Shown piece by piece: positions 1 through 6,776 of a stretch of DNA of 17,430 bases (positions are counted from its first letter, which is position 1; the number at the start of each line of letters is the position of its first letter). The notes beneath the pieces were generated by a model. The model was not told the origin of the DNA and made no database searches. It saw only the letters and a program-made list of their open reading frames with translations. The translations under genes and the position numbers were made by a program. This stretch comes from an uncultured Oscillospiraceae bacterium (GTDB lineage: Bacteria > Bacillota > Clostridia > Oscillospirales > Oscillospiraceae). The stretch covers positions 1-17,430 of the forward strand of contig CAKTMQ010000026.1 of NCBI GenBank assembly GCA_934573945.1. Reading direction: 5' to 3'.

Positions 1-67
1 AAAAGCATTGCAGCGGGCCAAGCAGGCGCTGCAGGCAGAACTGGAACAGGAGGAGGCGACAGTATGA
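1..67 (+). CDS. C-terminal end of a probable ECF sigma factor (partial)
   Basis: Only the last 21 codons are present, read from base 2 to a TGA at 65-67; the gene starts outside the window. The peptide (KALQRAKQALQAELEQEEAT) is a basic-to-acidic amphipathic tail like that following the sigma-70 region 4 helix-turn-helix. The stronger argument is context: the stop overlaps the start of the next gene, which resembles a membrane anti-sigma protein, and an ECF sigma factor is the usual upstream partner of such a gene. No domain is visible in the part present, so the identification is inference. Confidence 0.5.
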   Translation, partial: KALQRAKQALQAELEQEEATV

Positions 68-882
68 CTATGGAACGGAGGGAAACAGCGCTGCGTCAGG
101 CGGCGCGGCAGATGGCGCGGAATCTGGCGGCAGTCCTGCCCGCAGAGGAGGTAACCCCCTCCCCTGCCCTGACAGAAAAGCTGATATTGCTGAGCCGCCG
201 CACCGCCCGAGGGCAGGCGTGGCGGTGTCTGGGACAGCGTGCGGCCATCATCGCGCTGACAGCCGTACTGGCACTGGGCACAGTGCTGGCAGCCAGCACC
301 CAGGCGCGTGCCGCCGTGGGCAAATGGCTGTTCCGTCTGACGGACAGCCGTGCCGTGTACCGGTTTTTCGCACCGGATGAAGTCTCCGGCACACCAGCGG
401 ACTACACGCCCCGGCGGCTGCCTCAGGGCTATGCCCTTGTCCGCGACCTGACCGGCACAGACGGCACGCGGACGGTGCTGTACACCTCGTCTGGGGGCGA
501 CCTGCTGCTCAAATGCTTTCCCTTGCCCGGGGACAGCCGCACGCTGGAGCTCCGCGCCAGCGGTGTAACGGAAACAGCGGGGCAGCCGGTAGATCAGTTG
601 CCGGAGGCGCTGGCACCGGCAGAGACCTCCGTACACGGCTTGACAGCTCACTTTTACCGCTTTCCGGAAAACACGGCGCGCTACGGGCAGGATGTCTATC
701 TATTGGCGTTTTACGAGGACGGAATGCCCCGGTACAGCGTGACGCTGCCAGAGCTTTCCACGGCGCTGGTGTGGATCGACGAGGACGCTGGGTCTGTATT
801 CCTGCTCACCGGCGGTCTGAACAAGGACATTTTGGTACAAATTGCGGAAAGTATTTACGAAAACGGAGGAGAAACGACATGA
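64..882 (+). CDS. Anti-sigma-like membrane protein with DUF4367-type C-terminal domain
   Basis: A 272-residue protein. Residues 1-57 are cytoplasmic, basic and helical; residues about 58-79 (AAIIALTAVLALGTVLA) form one membrane span; the rest would lie outside the cell. The outer part has the pattern of DUF4367 domains: a tyrosine-proline-rich entry (YTPRRLPQGYALV), a central beta-rich stretch, and an ending where an LVWID strand is followed by LNKDILVQIAESIY. Proteins of this layout usually sit directly after an ECF sigma factor and are thought to restrain it. The ATG at 64 overlaps the upstream TGA at 65-67, and its own stop overlaps the next start (879-882), so the three genes are probably translationally coupled. 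The classical zinc anti-sigma HxxxCxxC motif is not visible. Family assignment is fairly secure; the role as regulator of that sigma factor is inferred. Confidence 0.75.
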   Translation: MTMERRETALRQAARQMARNLAAVLPAEEVTPSPALTEKLILLSRRTARGQAWRCLGQRAAIIALTAVLALGTVLAASTQARAAVGKWLFRLTDSRAVYRFFAPDEVSGTPADYTPRRLPQGYALVRDLTGTDGTRTVLYTSSGGDLLLKCFPLPGDSRTLELRASGVTETAGQPVDQLPEALAPAETSVHGLTAHFYRFPENTARYGQDVYLLAFYEDGMPRYSVTLPELSTALVWIDEDAGSVFLLTGGLNKDILVQIAESIYENGGETT

Positions 883-1562
883 AAAAGTTGTTCATTTTGG
901 GATTGGCGGCGCTGCTGATGCTGACGGTGGGCTGCGGTACAAAGGATGTTCCCACCGACGAACTGCCGCCGACCGAGGGCATTTCCCAGCCGGAGAATGT
1001 GACGGATGGCCAGAAAATCGTATACATCCCCCTTTGGATGCAGGACTACTCCGTGGTGTACTACGATGAAGATCTGAACCGTACCATTGCCCAGGGCGGG
1101 GATCTGACAGAGGAGGAAATCGCCGGGCGGGAAGACATTGACCCGGCGCAGATGTACGGAAGTATGACGGCAGAGCCCAACACGAAGGTGGAATACGACC
1201 TGCACGGTTATATTCAAAATGTGTACTATTTAGGCGGTTTTGGGGATTATCAGCTCTCCGACCCGGCAAAATCTTCTTATCTTGTCATCCCACTGTGGAT
1301 GGCGTGCAATTCCGTCGTGACTTATGACGAGGCGCAGCGTATCACCATCGTGGCCGGTGGCTTCCTGACACCCGAGGAGGTGGCAGAGCGGCAGGACATC
1401 GCCGACGCGGGCGGCATGGACGCGGTGCTGCTGGCCTCCGAGCCCAACATCCGCGCCGTGTACGCCCCGGATGGCCATCTGCAGACCATCTACCGCACAG
1501 CGGCGAACGGCAGTGAAGATGCCTGCGACCCGGCCGCATGGCCGCAGGTGGTCAGCGACTAA
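879..1562 (+). CDS. Lipoprotein with two tandem copies of an uncharacterised domain
   Basis: A 227-residue protein starting at the ATG that overlaps the preceding stop (ATGA, 879-882); longer upstream reading in this frame is a shadow. Residues 1-19 are a lipoprotein signal peptide (MKK, hydrophobic core, lipobox LTVGC with Cys19). After a short acidic proline-rich linker come two copies of one domain, about residues 48-117 and 135-205. Each begins IPLWM-x5-VV-x-YDE, continues with GG-x-LT-x-EE-(I/V)-A-x-R-x-DI, then has EPN and ends with a (D/H)G-x-(I/L)-Q-x-(I/V)-Y strand. I do not recognise the domain. As the last gene of the sigma/anti-sigma unit, it may be a surface sensor, a binding partner of the anti-sigma ectodomain, or a regulon output. 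A strong terminator follows at 1585. Confidence 0.8.
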   Translation: MKKLFILGLAALLMLTVGCGTKDVPTDELPPTEGISQPENVTDGQKIVYIPLWMQDYSVVYYDEDLNRTIAQGGDLTEEEIAGREDIDPAQMYGSMTAEPNTKVEYDLHGYIQNVYYLGGFGDYQLSDPAKSSYLVIPLWMACNSVVTYDEAQRITIVAGGFLTPEEVAERQDIADAGGMDAVLLASEPNIRAVYAPDGHLQTIYRTAANGSEDACDPAAWPQVVSD

Positions 1563-1584
1563 ACCTTTCCTCTGTGCAGGAAAT

Positions 1585-1628
1585 ATAGAAAGGCTCCTGA
1601 CCGCCTGTGCGGTCAGGAGCCTTTCTAT
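1585..1628. terminator. Bidirectional intrinsic terminator between convergent genes
   Basis: Two perfect 20-base arms (1585-1604 and 1609-1628) enclose a CTGT loop; the stem has a GC-rich core (GGCTCCTGACCGC) flanked by AGAAA/TTTCT, so a T-rich tract follows in either direction. It lies 22 bases after the lipoprotein stop and 18 bases beyond the stop of sufB on the other strand. Confidence 0.9.
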
Positions 1629-1646
1629 GTTTTCCGATTGCTCTGC

Positions 1647-2576
1647 TCAGGCCAGGAAGCCCTTAAGGATGGTATCCTCCGCCTCCTCCTCCGTCAGACC
1701 CAGCGTCTCCAGCTTCAGCAGCTGGTCGCCGGCGATCTTGCCGATGGCCGCCTCGTGGATCAGCTGCGCGTCGGTGGAGTTTGCAGTAATGGCCGGCACG
1801 GACTCGATCTTCGCGCTGCCCATAATGATGGAATCGCACTGCACATGGCCGAAGCACTTGGCGTTGCCCACCATCACCGGATGAAATACCTGATGGGAGC
1901 GATCCTGCGCCACCGAGCGGGAAATGACCCGCCCCTTGGCATCTTCACCGTTGAGCTGGATGGTCATATCACTCTCCGCCGACTGGTCGCCATGGGTCAG
2001 CAGGCGCTCCGTCACCACCACTTCGCTGCCCGCCTCGCAGAAGAAATCCGTCTCCCGCTTGGTGGAATCAATACCCCGGATCTGGATCGTCTCCATCTGC
2101 ATGGTGGAGTTCTCCCCCAGATATACCACGGTCTTGGGATTCATGATATTGCCGCCGGTCTGACCGGCGTCCTTTTCGCCGTAGTGCTTCTCAATATAAT
2201 GCACACGGGAATTCTTCCCCACATGGAACGTATGCAGGCCGTCATGACGGCTCTCGTTGCAGCCGGAGTTGTGGATACCGCAGCCTGCCACGATCTCCAC
2301 GTCGCAGTCATCGGGCACATAGAAGTCGTTGAACACCAGCTCACTGACGCCGGTCTTGCTGATGATCACGGGGATATAGCACTTCTCCCCCTTGGTACCG
2401 GGCTTGAAGCGGATGTCGATGCCGGATTTCCCGTCGCTGCGGGGGCTGATGTCGATGTGCTCGGTGGACTGCCGCGCCTCACAGCCGCTGTCCTTCCGGA
2501 TGTTGAATGCGCCCACCGGCTTACCGGTCAGGTCGGCGATCTTTTCCAGCAGTTTTGCGTCGATGTCAGTGATCAC
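1647..2576 (-). CDS. sufB: SufB/SufD-family Fe-S cluster scaffold protein
   Basis: A 309-residue protein of the SufBD beta-helix family, which with the ATPase SufC builds Fe-S clusters in the cytoplasm. The C-terminal core has the residues known from E. coli SufB: a Cys in HVQCDS (Cys247, matching Cys405) and His274-Glu275 in LIHEA (matching His433-Glu434), with near-identical spacing. This marks it as the SufB-type scaffold rather than SufD. It is much shorter than E. coli SufB (about 495 residues), lacking the N-terminal extension, as in the compact two-gene SufCB/SMS systems of anaerobes. The start is GTG at 2574-2576, overlapping the sufC TGA by four bases, with AAAGGAGG at 2584-2591 inside sufC. 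No sufD, sufS or sufU lies beside it. Confident of the family; the minimal-system reading is inference. Confidence 0.92.
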   Translation of the reverse strand: MITDIDAKLLEKIADLTGKPVGAFNIRKDSGCEARQSTEHIDISPRSDGKSGIDIRFKPGTKGEKCYIPVIISKTGVSELVFNDFYVPDDCDVEIVAGCGIHNSGCNESRHDGLHTFHVGKNSRVHYIEKHYGEKDAGQTGGNIMNPKTVVYLGENSTMQMETIQIRGIDSTKRETDFFCEAGSEVVVTERLLTHGDQSAESDMTIQLNGEDAKGRVISRSVAQDRSHQVFHPVMVGNAKCFGHVQCDSIIMGSAKIESVPAITANSTDAQLIHEAAIGKIAGDQLLKLETLGLTEEEAEDTILKGFLA

Positions 2577-3313
2577 AGGGACGCCTCCTTTCTCTCGATA
2601 ACGGGGCAGCTGCCCAGCGTATCGGCCAGGATCAGGGGGAACACCTCGTCGGTGCTGCCGCGGTGGGCAATCTGTCCGCCCGCGATGACCACGATCTCAT
2701 CCGCCAGACGGATGATCCGCTCCTGATGGGAGATGATGATCATGGTGGCCTTGCCCTCCTGATGGATCTGCTCAAAGGTCTCCGTCAGCCGCGCAAAGCT
2801 CCACAGGTCGATGCCTGCCTCCGGCTCGTCGAAGATCATCAGGTCGCTGTGCCGTGCCAGAATGGTGGCAATCTCGATACGCTTCACCTCGCCGCCGGAC
2901 AGGGACACGTCCACCTCACGATCCAGATAGTCATTGGCACACAGCCCCACCTTGGTCAGGTAGGAACAGCAGCGATCCTTGCTGAGCTTCTCCTCACCTG
3001 CCGCCAACAGCAGCAGGTCATGCACCGTAATACCCTTGAAGCGGGGCGGCTGCTGGAAGCCGTAGCTGATACCCTTGCGGGCGCGTTGGGTGATGGACAG
3101 CTCCGTGATGTCCTCCCCGTTGTAAAGGATGCGCCCGCTGGTGGGATGCACCAGACCCATGATGATCCTGGCCAGTGTGGTCTTGCCGCCGCCGTTGGGG
3201 CCGGTAAACACCATCAGCTTATGATCCGGTATGGTAATGGAAACGTCCTTGAGAATGTCCGTCTCCCCCTCGGGAGTGGACACGCGATAACAGATATTCT
3301 GCAATTCCAGCAT
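2573..3313 (-). CDS. sufC: SufC, Fe-S assembly ABC ATPase
   Basis: A 246-residue soluble ABC ATPase that drives conformational change in the SufB scaffold. Visible motifs are Walker A GPNGGGKTT (residues 38-46), Q-loop FQQPP (Gln87-88), signature LSGGE (138-142), Walker B LMIFDE (158-163) and switch His196 (IISHQ). The EPEAGID stretch after Walker B is typical of SufC. The start at 3313 is chosen because the protein then begins MLELQNI, as usual for the family, and GAGAGGAG lies at suitable spacing upstream; a longer in-frame reading to 3379 has no such support. It overlaps sufB by four bases and is first in a two-gene unit with its own promoter at 3390-3418. Confidence 0.95.
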   Translation of the reverse strand: MLELQNICYRVSTPEGETDILKDVSITIPDHKLMVFTGPNGGGKTTLARIIMGLVHPTSGRILYNGEDITELSITQRARKGISYGFQQPPRFKGITVHDLLLLAAGEEKLSKDRCCSYLTKVGLCANDYLDREVDVSLSGGEVKRIEIATILARHSDLMIFDEPEAGIDLWSFARLTETFEQIHQEGKATMIIISHQERIIRLADEIVVIAGGQIAHRGSTDEVFPLILADTLGSCPVIERKEASL

Positions 3314-3354
3314 GGAATATTCTCCTCTCTTTGAGGTTTGTTCCGTAAAATAAC

Positions 3355-3379
3355 GGCACAGTGCCATCGCACCGGGCAC
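3355..3379 (-). promoter_or_regulatory. Alternating GGCAC/GTGCC half-sites in the sufC leader
   Basis: Three half-sites lie between the sufC promoter and start codon: GGCAC (3355-3359), GTGCC (3361-3365) and GGCAC (3375-3379). The first two form a perfect 11-base palindrome centred on one A; the last two form an inverted pair with a 9-base gap. They could be an operator or alternative RNA stems. Function is not known. Confidence 0.35.
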
Positions 3380-3389
3380 GTAATTTTAT

Positions 3390-3418
3390 ATTGTAGCAGA
3401 TGCTGTCGAAAAAATCAA
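3390..3418 (-). promoter_or_regulatory. sufCB promoter (sigma-A type)
   Basis: On the minus strand, -35 TTGATT (3413-3418) and -10 TACAAT (3390-3395) are separated by exactly 17 bases. The -35 overlaps the stop codon of the Rrf2 gene, so sufCB can be transcribed separately from its probable regulator. Confidence 0.75.
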
Positions 3419-3834
3419 TCGCTATCGGTTTTTTCTGCCACCATCAGCTGATCCAGCGTGGCGCTGTCCAGATACTCCCGGATCACCCGATCCAGTCCCT
3501 GCCACAGAGGTCTGGTGCGGCATACGTCCGCCATCTGGCAGGGCGCGGCTTCGTCCTCCATACACTGTACCGGTGCCAGCGACCCCTCGATCAGCCGCAG
3601 CAGCGCCCCGATATGGTACGTCTCCGGCGGACGGCTCAGCCGATAGCCGCCGCCTCGCCCGTGGGTACCGTCCACATAGCCCGCCTTGGACAGCGTGGTC
3701 ATGATGCTCTCCAGATACTTCTGAGAGATGCCCTGCCGTTCCACCACCGTCCGCAGCGGGATATATCCCTCCTGCTGGTGCTCCGCCAGATCCACCAGTA
3801 CCCGCAGTGCATAACGCCCCTTTGTTGAGATCAT
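3415..3834 (-). CDS. Rrf2-family Fe-S-type transcriptional regulator (IscR/SufR-like)
   Basis: About 139-140 residues; the start is ATG at 3834, or the adjacent ATG at 3837. The N-terminus (MISTKGRYALRVLVDLA) is the classic Rrf2 opening and is followed by a winged helix-turn-helix, including SQKYLESIMTTLSKAGYV and the wing GRGGGYRLSRP. Near residues 92-106 are three cysteines in C-x7-C-x5-C order (Cys92, Cys100, Cys106, counting from 3837), at positions where IscR-type members hold a 2Fe-2S cluster. The expected role is to sense Fe-S status and regulate the sufCB genes just downstream and its own gene. It has a near-consensus promoter with a dyad across the -35. Family assignment is firm; cluster binding and targets are inferred. 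Confidence 0.92.
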   Translation of the reverse strand: MISTKGRYALRVLVDLAEHQQEGYIPLRTVVERQGISQKYLESIMTTLSKAGYVDGTHGRGGGYRLSRPPETYHIGALLRLIEGSLAPVQCMEDEAAPCQMADVCRTRPLWQGLDRVIREYLDSATLDQLMVAEKTDSD

Positions 3835-3869
3835 CATATCTACCGCCAGCCTTCCCTCTTTTTTCTTCC

Positions 3870-3898
3870 ATTATAGATTTTTTTACCTACCGTGTCAA
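3870..3898 (-). promoter_or_regulatory. Consensus promoter of the Rrf2 gene
   Basis: On the minus strand, -35 TTGACA (3893-3898) and -10 TATAAT (3870-3875) both match consensus, with a 17-base spacer. A promoter this strong ahead of a regulator gene suggests it is normally repressed. Confidence 0.9.
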
Positions 3899-3902
3899 TA
3901 GG
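3886..3902 (-). promoter_or_regulatory. Candidate Rrf2 operator over the -35 box
   Basis: The inverted pair CCTA (3886-3889) and TAGG (3899-3902), with a 9-base gap, brackets the -35 hexamer. A repressor bound here would block the promoter. The arms are short, so this is a candidate only. Confidence 0.35.
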
Positions 3903-3973
3903 AATTGCCGCGGCACGCCCCGCCGCCGCTGGGCATAGTATGGCGTAAAGCGGCCGGGTCATACATGATTTTC

Positions 3974-3998
3974 CGGCAGCAGCCGTCCCCTGCTGCCG
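3974..3998 (+). other. GC-rich hairpin upstream of the 72-residue gene
   Basis: Arms CGGCAGCA (3974-3981) and TGCTGCCG (3991-3998) enclose a 9-base loop, 36 bases before the next start codon. No T-run follows, so it is more likely a leader hairpin than a terminator. No clear promoter was found around it. Confidence 0.35.
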
Positions 3999-4034
3999 CC
4001 ATTTTCCCCCAGCCGCGGGAAAGGAGGCGTTTTT

Positions 4035-4253
4035 ATGGACAGTGAACTGTACGATTACCGCAAATATGACCAGGTGTGGAAGCGGGTCAATCCCCAGGAG
4101 AACCCCTACCCGGAGGCGCGGAGCGCTGGGTCACCGCCCCCGGCAGCAGCGCCTGCGCCCCACGCTGCCCCCGGCGTGTATCAGGCGCTGCTGCGGGAGG
4201 AGCTGCGGCATATGCAGGAAGTGCTGCATATGCTGGAAAATGCTCTTGCATAG
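4035..4253 (+). CDS. Small protein resembling the N-terminus of a ferritin-like family
   Basis: A 72-residue protein with a strong ribosome site (AAAGGAGG, seven bases before ATG). The N-terminal part, YDYRKYDQVWKRVNPQENPY, resembles from memory the opening of ferritin/rubrerythrin-like proteins of gut Clostridia, where a YDRIWQRV...LNPYP segment precedes the helical bundle. Here a proline/alanine-rich linker (about residues 30-47) leads directly to one amphipathic helix (ALLREELRHMQEVLHMLENA), and the bundle is missing. No metal-ligand set is visible. It may be a truncated paralog or a stand-alone small protein that pairs with a larger one. There is no signal peptide or membrane span. Its last codons contain the -35 of the next gene's promoter. 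Confidence 0.65.
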   Translation: MDSELYDYRKYDQVWKRVNPQENPYPEARSAGSPPPAAAPAPHAAPGVYQALLREELRHMQEVLHMLENALA

Positions 4254-4274
4254 CCGGCTTCACCGTGTTACAAT
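4246..4274 (+). promoter_or_regulatory. Promoter of the HD-domain gene
   Basis: -35 TTGCAT (4246-4251) and -10 TACAAT (4269-4274) are separated by 17 bases. The -35 overlaps the stop codon of the small upstream gene, so the HD gene can be expressed independently of it. Confidence 0.7.
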
Positions 4275-4305
4275 AGGGCATCATTTTACGAAAGGAAGTC
4301 GCACC

Positions 4306-4890
4306 ATGAAGGAAGTCATCAGCAGAGAAGCCGCTCTGGCGGCATTGAAGGAGTATAACCACGAGTCGTTTCATATTCAGCACGCGCTGACCGTGGAAGG
4401 CGTGATGCGCTGGTACGCCAACGAGATGGGCTACGGCGAGGATGCCGATTTCTGGGCCACTGTGGGACTGCTGCACGACATTGATTTTGAGATGTGGCCG
4501 GAGCAGCACTGCATCAAGGCGCCTGAGCTGCTGAAAAAAGCCGGCTGCTCCGACGAGTTCATCCACGCGGTCTGTTCCCACGGCTACGGTCTGGTGTGCG
4601 ACGTGGAGCCCACCCACGAGATGGAGAAGGTGCTGTTCGCCGCCGATGAACTGACGGGGCTGATCGGCGCCACCGCCCTGATGCGCCCCAGCAAGAGCTG
4701 TCAGGATATGGAGGTCTCCAGTCTGAAGAAGAAATTCAAGGACAAAAAGTTCGCCGCCGGCTGCTCCCGCGATGTGATCCGCACCGGTGCAGAGCGTCTG
4801 GGCTGGACACTGGAGGAGCTGATGGAGAAAACCATTCTGGCCATGCGCAGCTGCGAGGACAGCGTCAACGCCGCCATGGCCACGCTGTAA
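4306..4890 (+). CDS. HD-domain phosphohydrolase-like protein
   Basis: A 194-residue soluble protein. The start is the ATG at 4306, preceded by AAAGGAAG; the longer upstream reading in this frame overlaps the 72-residue gene and is not credible. The HD metal-binding set is visible: His26, the LLHDID pair His57-Asp58, histidines in IHAVCSHGYG (His87/His92), and Asp114 in LFAADELTG. This is the pattern of small HDIG-type hydrolases that bind a metal and cleave phosphate esters, often of nucleotides. Nothing in the sequence shows the substrate. A C-terminal helical region (about 125-194) continues the all-helical fold. It has its own promoter (4246-4274), and a hairpin begins 27 bases after its stop. 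Confidence 0.85.
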   Translation: MKEVISREAALAALKEYNHESFHIQHALTVEGVMRWYANEMGYGEDADFWATVGLLHDIDFEMWPEQHCIKAPELLKKAGCSDEFIHAVCSHGYGLVCDVEPTHEMEKVLFAADELTGLIGATALMRPSKSCQDMEVSSLKKKFKDKKFAAGCSRDVIRTGAERLGWTLEELMEKTILAMRSCEDSVNAAMATL

Positions 4891-4916
4891 CACCACGGCA
4901 CACAACACACGAAAAG

Positions 4917-4945
4917 AGGCGGTTTGCCCTATGGGCAGACTGCCT
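4917..4945 (+). terminator. Hairpin after the HD-domain gene, possible terminator
   Basis: Arms 4917-4929 and 4933-4945 pair over 13 positions with two G-U wobbles and a 3-base loop. The right arm is not followed by a T-run, so termination would be weak or factor-dependent. It directly adjoins the repeat element that begins at 4944. Confidence 0.4.
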
Positions 4946-5149
4946 GAGACTGTCAAAAAAGCTTCGCAGAATTCGCCGCCCGCCAAGGCGGCGAACAATT
5001 TGAATCATTTTTTGCCGCGACATGTGCGTGGCAAAAAATACTTTGCGCGGAGAGAGTGTTTTTTCGTCCATTTATGGACGGAAAAGCGCGGGTCGGAGCG
5101 ATTTCTATATTTGTCAAAAAAGGGCTATGCCCTTTTTTGACACACTGAG
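4944..5149. repeat. Hairpin-rich intergenic element with inverted ends (MITE- or BIME-like)
   Basis: This fills most of the gene-free stretch 4891-5187. The ends form an imperfect 18-base inverted repeat (4944-4961 against 5132-5149, 15 of 18 matching) built around TGTCAAAAAAG. Inside are four stem-loops: 4972-4995 (9 bp, TTCGCCGCC/GGCGGCGAA), 5008-5038 (12 bp, with T6 and A6 outer ends), 5060-5085 (11 bp, loop TTTA) and 5112-5142 (14 bp perfect, loop TAT). There is no credible reading frame. Such compact A/T-flanked stems are typical of dispersed non-coding repeats. Copy number cannot be seen here, so the repeat status is inferred. Confidence 0.55.
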
Positions 5150-5179
5150 AAGACACCTGCCATGAGGCAGGCGTCCTCT
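5148..5179. terminator. Terminator next to the uracil-DNA glycosylase gene
   Basis: Arms 5148-5161 and 5166-5179 (14 positions) enclose an ATGA loop; the mismatched positions become G-T wobbles on the minus strand, which suggests selection for minus-strand RNA. It begins eight bases beyond the glycosylase stop. On the plus strand it is followed by TTTT, so it may also stop rightward transcription. Confidence 0.7.
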
Positions 5180-5187
5180 TTTATCCG

Positions 5188-5766
5188 TCATTCAAACGTG
5201 ATCGGCGTATGTTCGCAGATCTCCATGATCTTGGCCTGCAGCCGCTTGAGATCCTCAAAGGTCTCCGGCTTGCGGCGGGGATCCCGCAGCAGCGCCGCCG
5301 GATGGTACAGCGCCATCATCAGCGTACCGTTGCGGTCAAAGAACTGGCCGTGCTCCTGGCTGATCTTGAAATCGGGCTTGATCAGCTCCATGGCGCTGAT
5401 CCGTCCCAGACACACGATGATCTTCGGCCGCATCAGCTTCACCTGCTGGCGCAGATAGCCCCGGCAGGCGTCCTTCTCCGTGTTCAGCGGATCCCGGTTC
5501 TCCGGCGGACGGCACTTCACGGAGTTGGTGATATACACGTCCTTCCGGTGCAGGCCAATCATGGCCAGCATCTCGTCCAGCAGCTTGCCGCCCCGCCCCA
5601 CAAAGGGCTCGCCCTGTATATCCTCGTTGGCGCCGGGCGCCTCACCGATAAACAGCACCTCCGCGTGAGGATCTCCCACGCCGAACACCACCTGGGTGCA
5701 GGTCTTGCGCAGCTGGCACGCCTCGCACTTCAGGCACGTCTCCCGCAGCTCTTCCCATTCGTTCAT
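5188..5766 (-). CDS. Type 4 uracil-DNA glycosylase (Fe-S cluster)
   Basis: A 192-residue protein that removes uracil from DNA and starts base-excision repair. Motif 1 is GEAPGANED (residues 41-49) and motif 2 is HPAALLRDP (155-163), with Asn81 in [10 protein letters not shown]. Four cysteines at positions 14, 17, 85 and 101 match the 4Fe-4S ligands of type 4 (UDGa) enzymes, with usual length and spacing. Extra cysteines (11, 23, 119) are also present. The ATG at 5766 overlaps the hydrolase stop by four bases, so it is the second gene of a coupled pair; the pairing has no obvious metabolic logic. Its cluster is one likely client of the sufCB genes nearby. Confidence 0.95.
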   Translation of the reverse strand: MNEWEELRETCLKCEACQLRKTCTQVVFGVGDPHAEVLFIGEAPGANEDIQGEPFVGRGGKLLDEMLAMIGLHRKDVYITNSVKCRPPENRDPLNTEKDACRGYLRQQVKLMRPKIIVCLGRISAMELIKPDFKISQEHGQFFDRNGTLMMALYHPAALLRDPRRKPETFEDLKRLQAKIMEICEHTPITFE

Positions 5767-6698
5767 CCCAGCTTCGCCTCCATCCAGTTCCAGATGTCCT
5801 GATATACCGTCTCCCGCTGCGCCCGCTCATTGAGCAGCTCATGGCGCAGCTTCGGGTACAGCTTCAGCGTGCAGTCCGCCACGCCTGCATCCCGGAACGC
5901 CTGATACGTCCGGCGCACGCCCTCGCCCATGCCGCCCACCGGATCGTCCTCACCGGAGATCAGCAGCACGGGGATGCTGCCGTCCATCCTGCGCAGGTTT
6001 TCCCGCCGCTGGTTGAAACGGATACCCCGCAGCATCTCCCGGAACAATCCCACCGTGGCGTCGTGGCCGCACATGGGGTCGGCGATATAGGCGTCCACAT
6101 TCTCCTGATCCAGCGACAGCCAGTCGTAGGCCGTGCGGTTGGGCTTGAAGGTCTTGTTGTAGGCGCCGAAGGCCAGCTCGCTGACCATGTCGTTGGTGGC
6201 CGCGGGATCCCGCCGTGCCAGCAAGTCCGCCAGTGCCAGACCACCGTCCAATACCGCCCGCTTCTGCCAGCCGGTGCCCATCAGCACCGCCGCCCGGACG
6301 GTGCCGGGATAGCGGACCAGGTAGGTGCGGCTGAGAAACGAACCCATGGAATGTCCCATCAGCAGCAACGGCAGCTGGGGATACTGCTCCTTCAGCCGGG
6401 TATGGAGCACGTAGATGTCATTTACCGGTGTGTCCCAGGTACAGCCATCCCCGAAATAGACCGGCGTGCCGCCCTCCGGCAGGGACTTGCCGTGCCCCAG
6501 GTGGTCGTGTCCCACCACGATCACACCGTGTCCGTTGAGAAAGCGGGCGAAATCGTCATAGCGGTCAATATGCTCCGCCACGCCGTGCACCAGCTGCAGC
6601 ACCGCCACCGGCGCCGTATCCTCCGGCACCCACGAGATCCCGTGGAGCCGGGTCTTTCCGTCACTGGAGAGAAAGGTAAAATCCGTCTTTTTTGTCAT
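5763..6698 (-). CDS. Alpha/beta-fold hydrolase, monoglyceride lipase/lysophospholipase-like
   Basis: A 311-residue soluble hydrolase of the Hydrolase_4 (PldB-like) group. The oxyanion region is LVHGVAEHIDRY (37-47); the nucleophile elbow is GHSMG with Ser117; Asp252 in SGEDDPVGG and His286 in LRHELLNE complete the triad. A cap region lies between about 150 and 230. Family members cleave acyl groups from lysophospholipids or monoglycerides; the substrate here cannot be read from sequence. There is no signal peptide. The ATG at 6696-6698 has AAGGAGG about 11 bases upstream, a little far. Its stop overlaps the glycosylase start. It diverges from glycerol kinase across a 78-base gap; a lipase releasing glycerol beside a glycerol kinase would make sense but is inference. 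Confidence 0.88.
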   Translation of the reverse strand: MTKKTDFTFLSSDGKTRLHGISWVPEDTAPVAVLQLVHGVAEHIDRYDDFARFLNGHGVIVVGHDHLGHGKSLPEGGTPVYFGDGCTWDTPVNDIYVLHTRLKEQYPQLPLLLMGHSMGSFLSRTYLVRYPGTVRAAVLMGTGWQKRAVLDGGLALADLLARRDPAATNDMVSELAFGAYNKTFKPNRTAYDWLSLDQENVDAYIADPMCGHDATVGLFREMLRGIRFNQRRENLRRMDGSIPVLLISGEDDPVGGMGEGVRRTYQAFRDAGVADCTLKLYPKLRHELLNERAQRETVYQDIWNWMEAKLG

Positions 6699-6776
6699 GG
6701 CAATTCCGTCCTCCTTGTGCTATACTCTATTTTGTCCATTCTACCACACGAACCTACACTTGAAAAGGGGGATTTC

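Noticed and set aside
1638..2726. Plus-strand open frame of 362 codons opposite sufB and sufC
   Set aside because: Spans two well-identified genes on the other strand and begins inside the terminator region; no credible start or domain.
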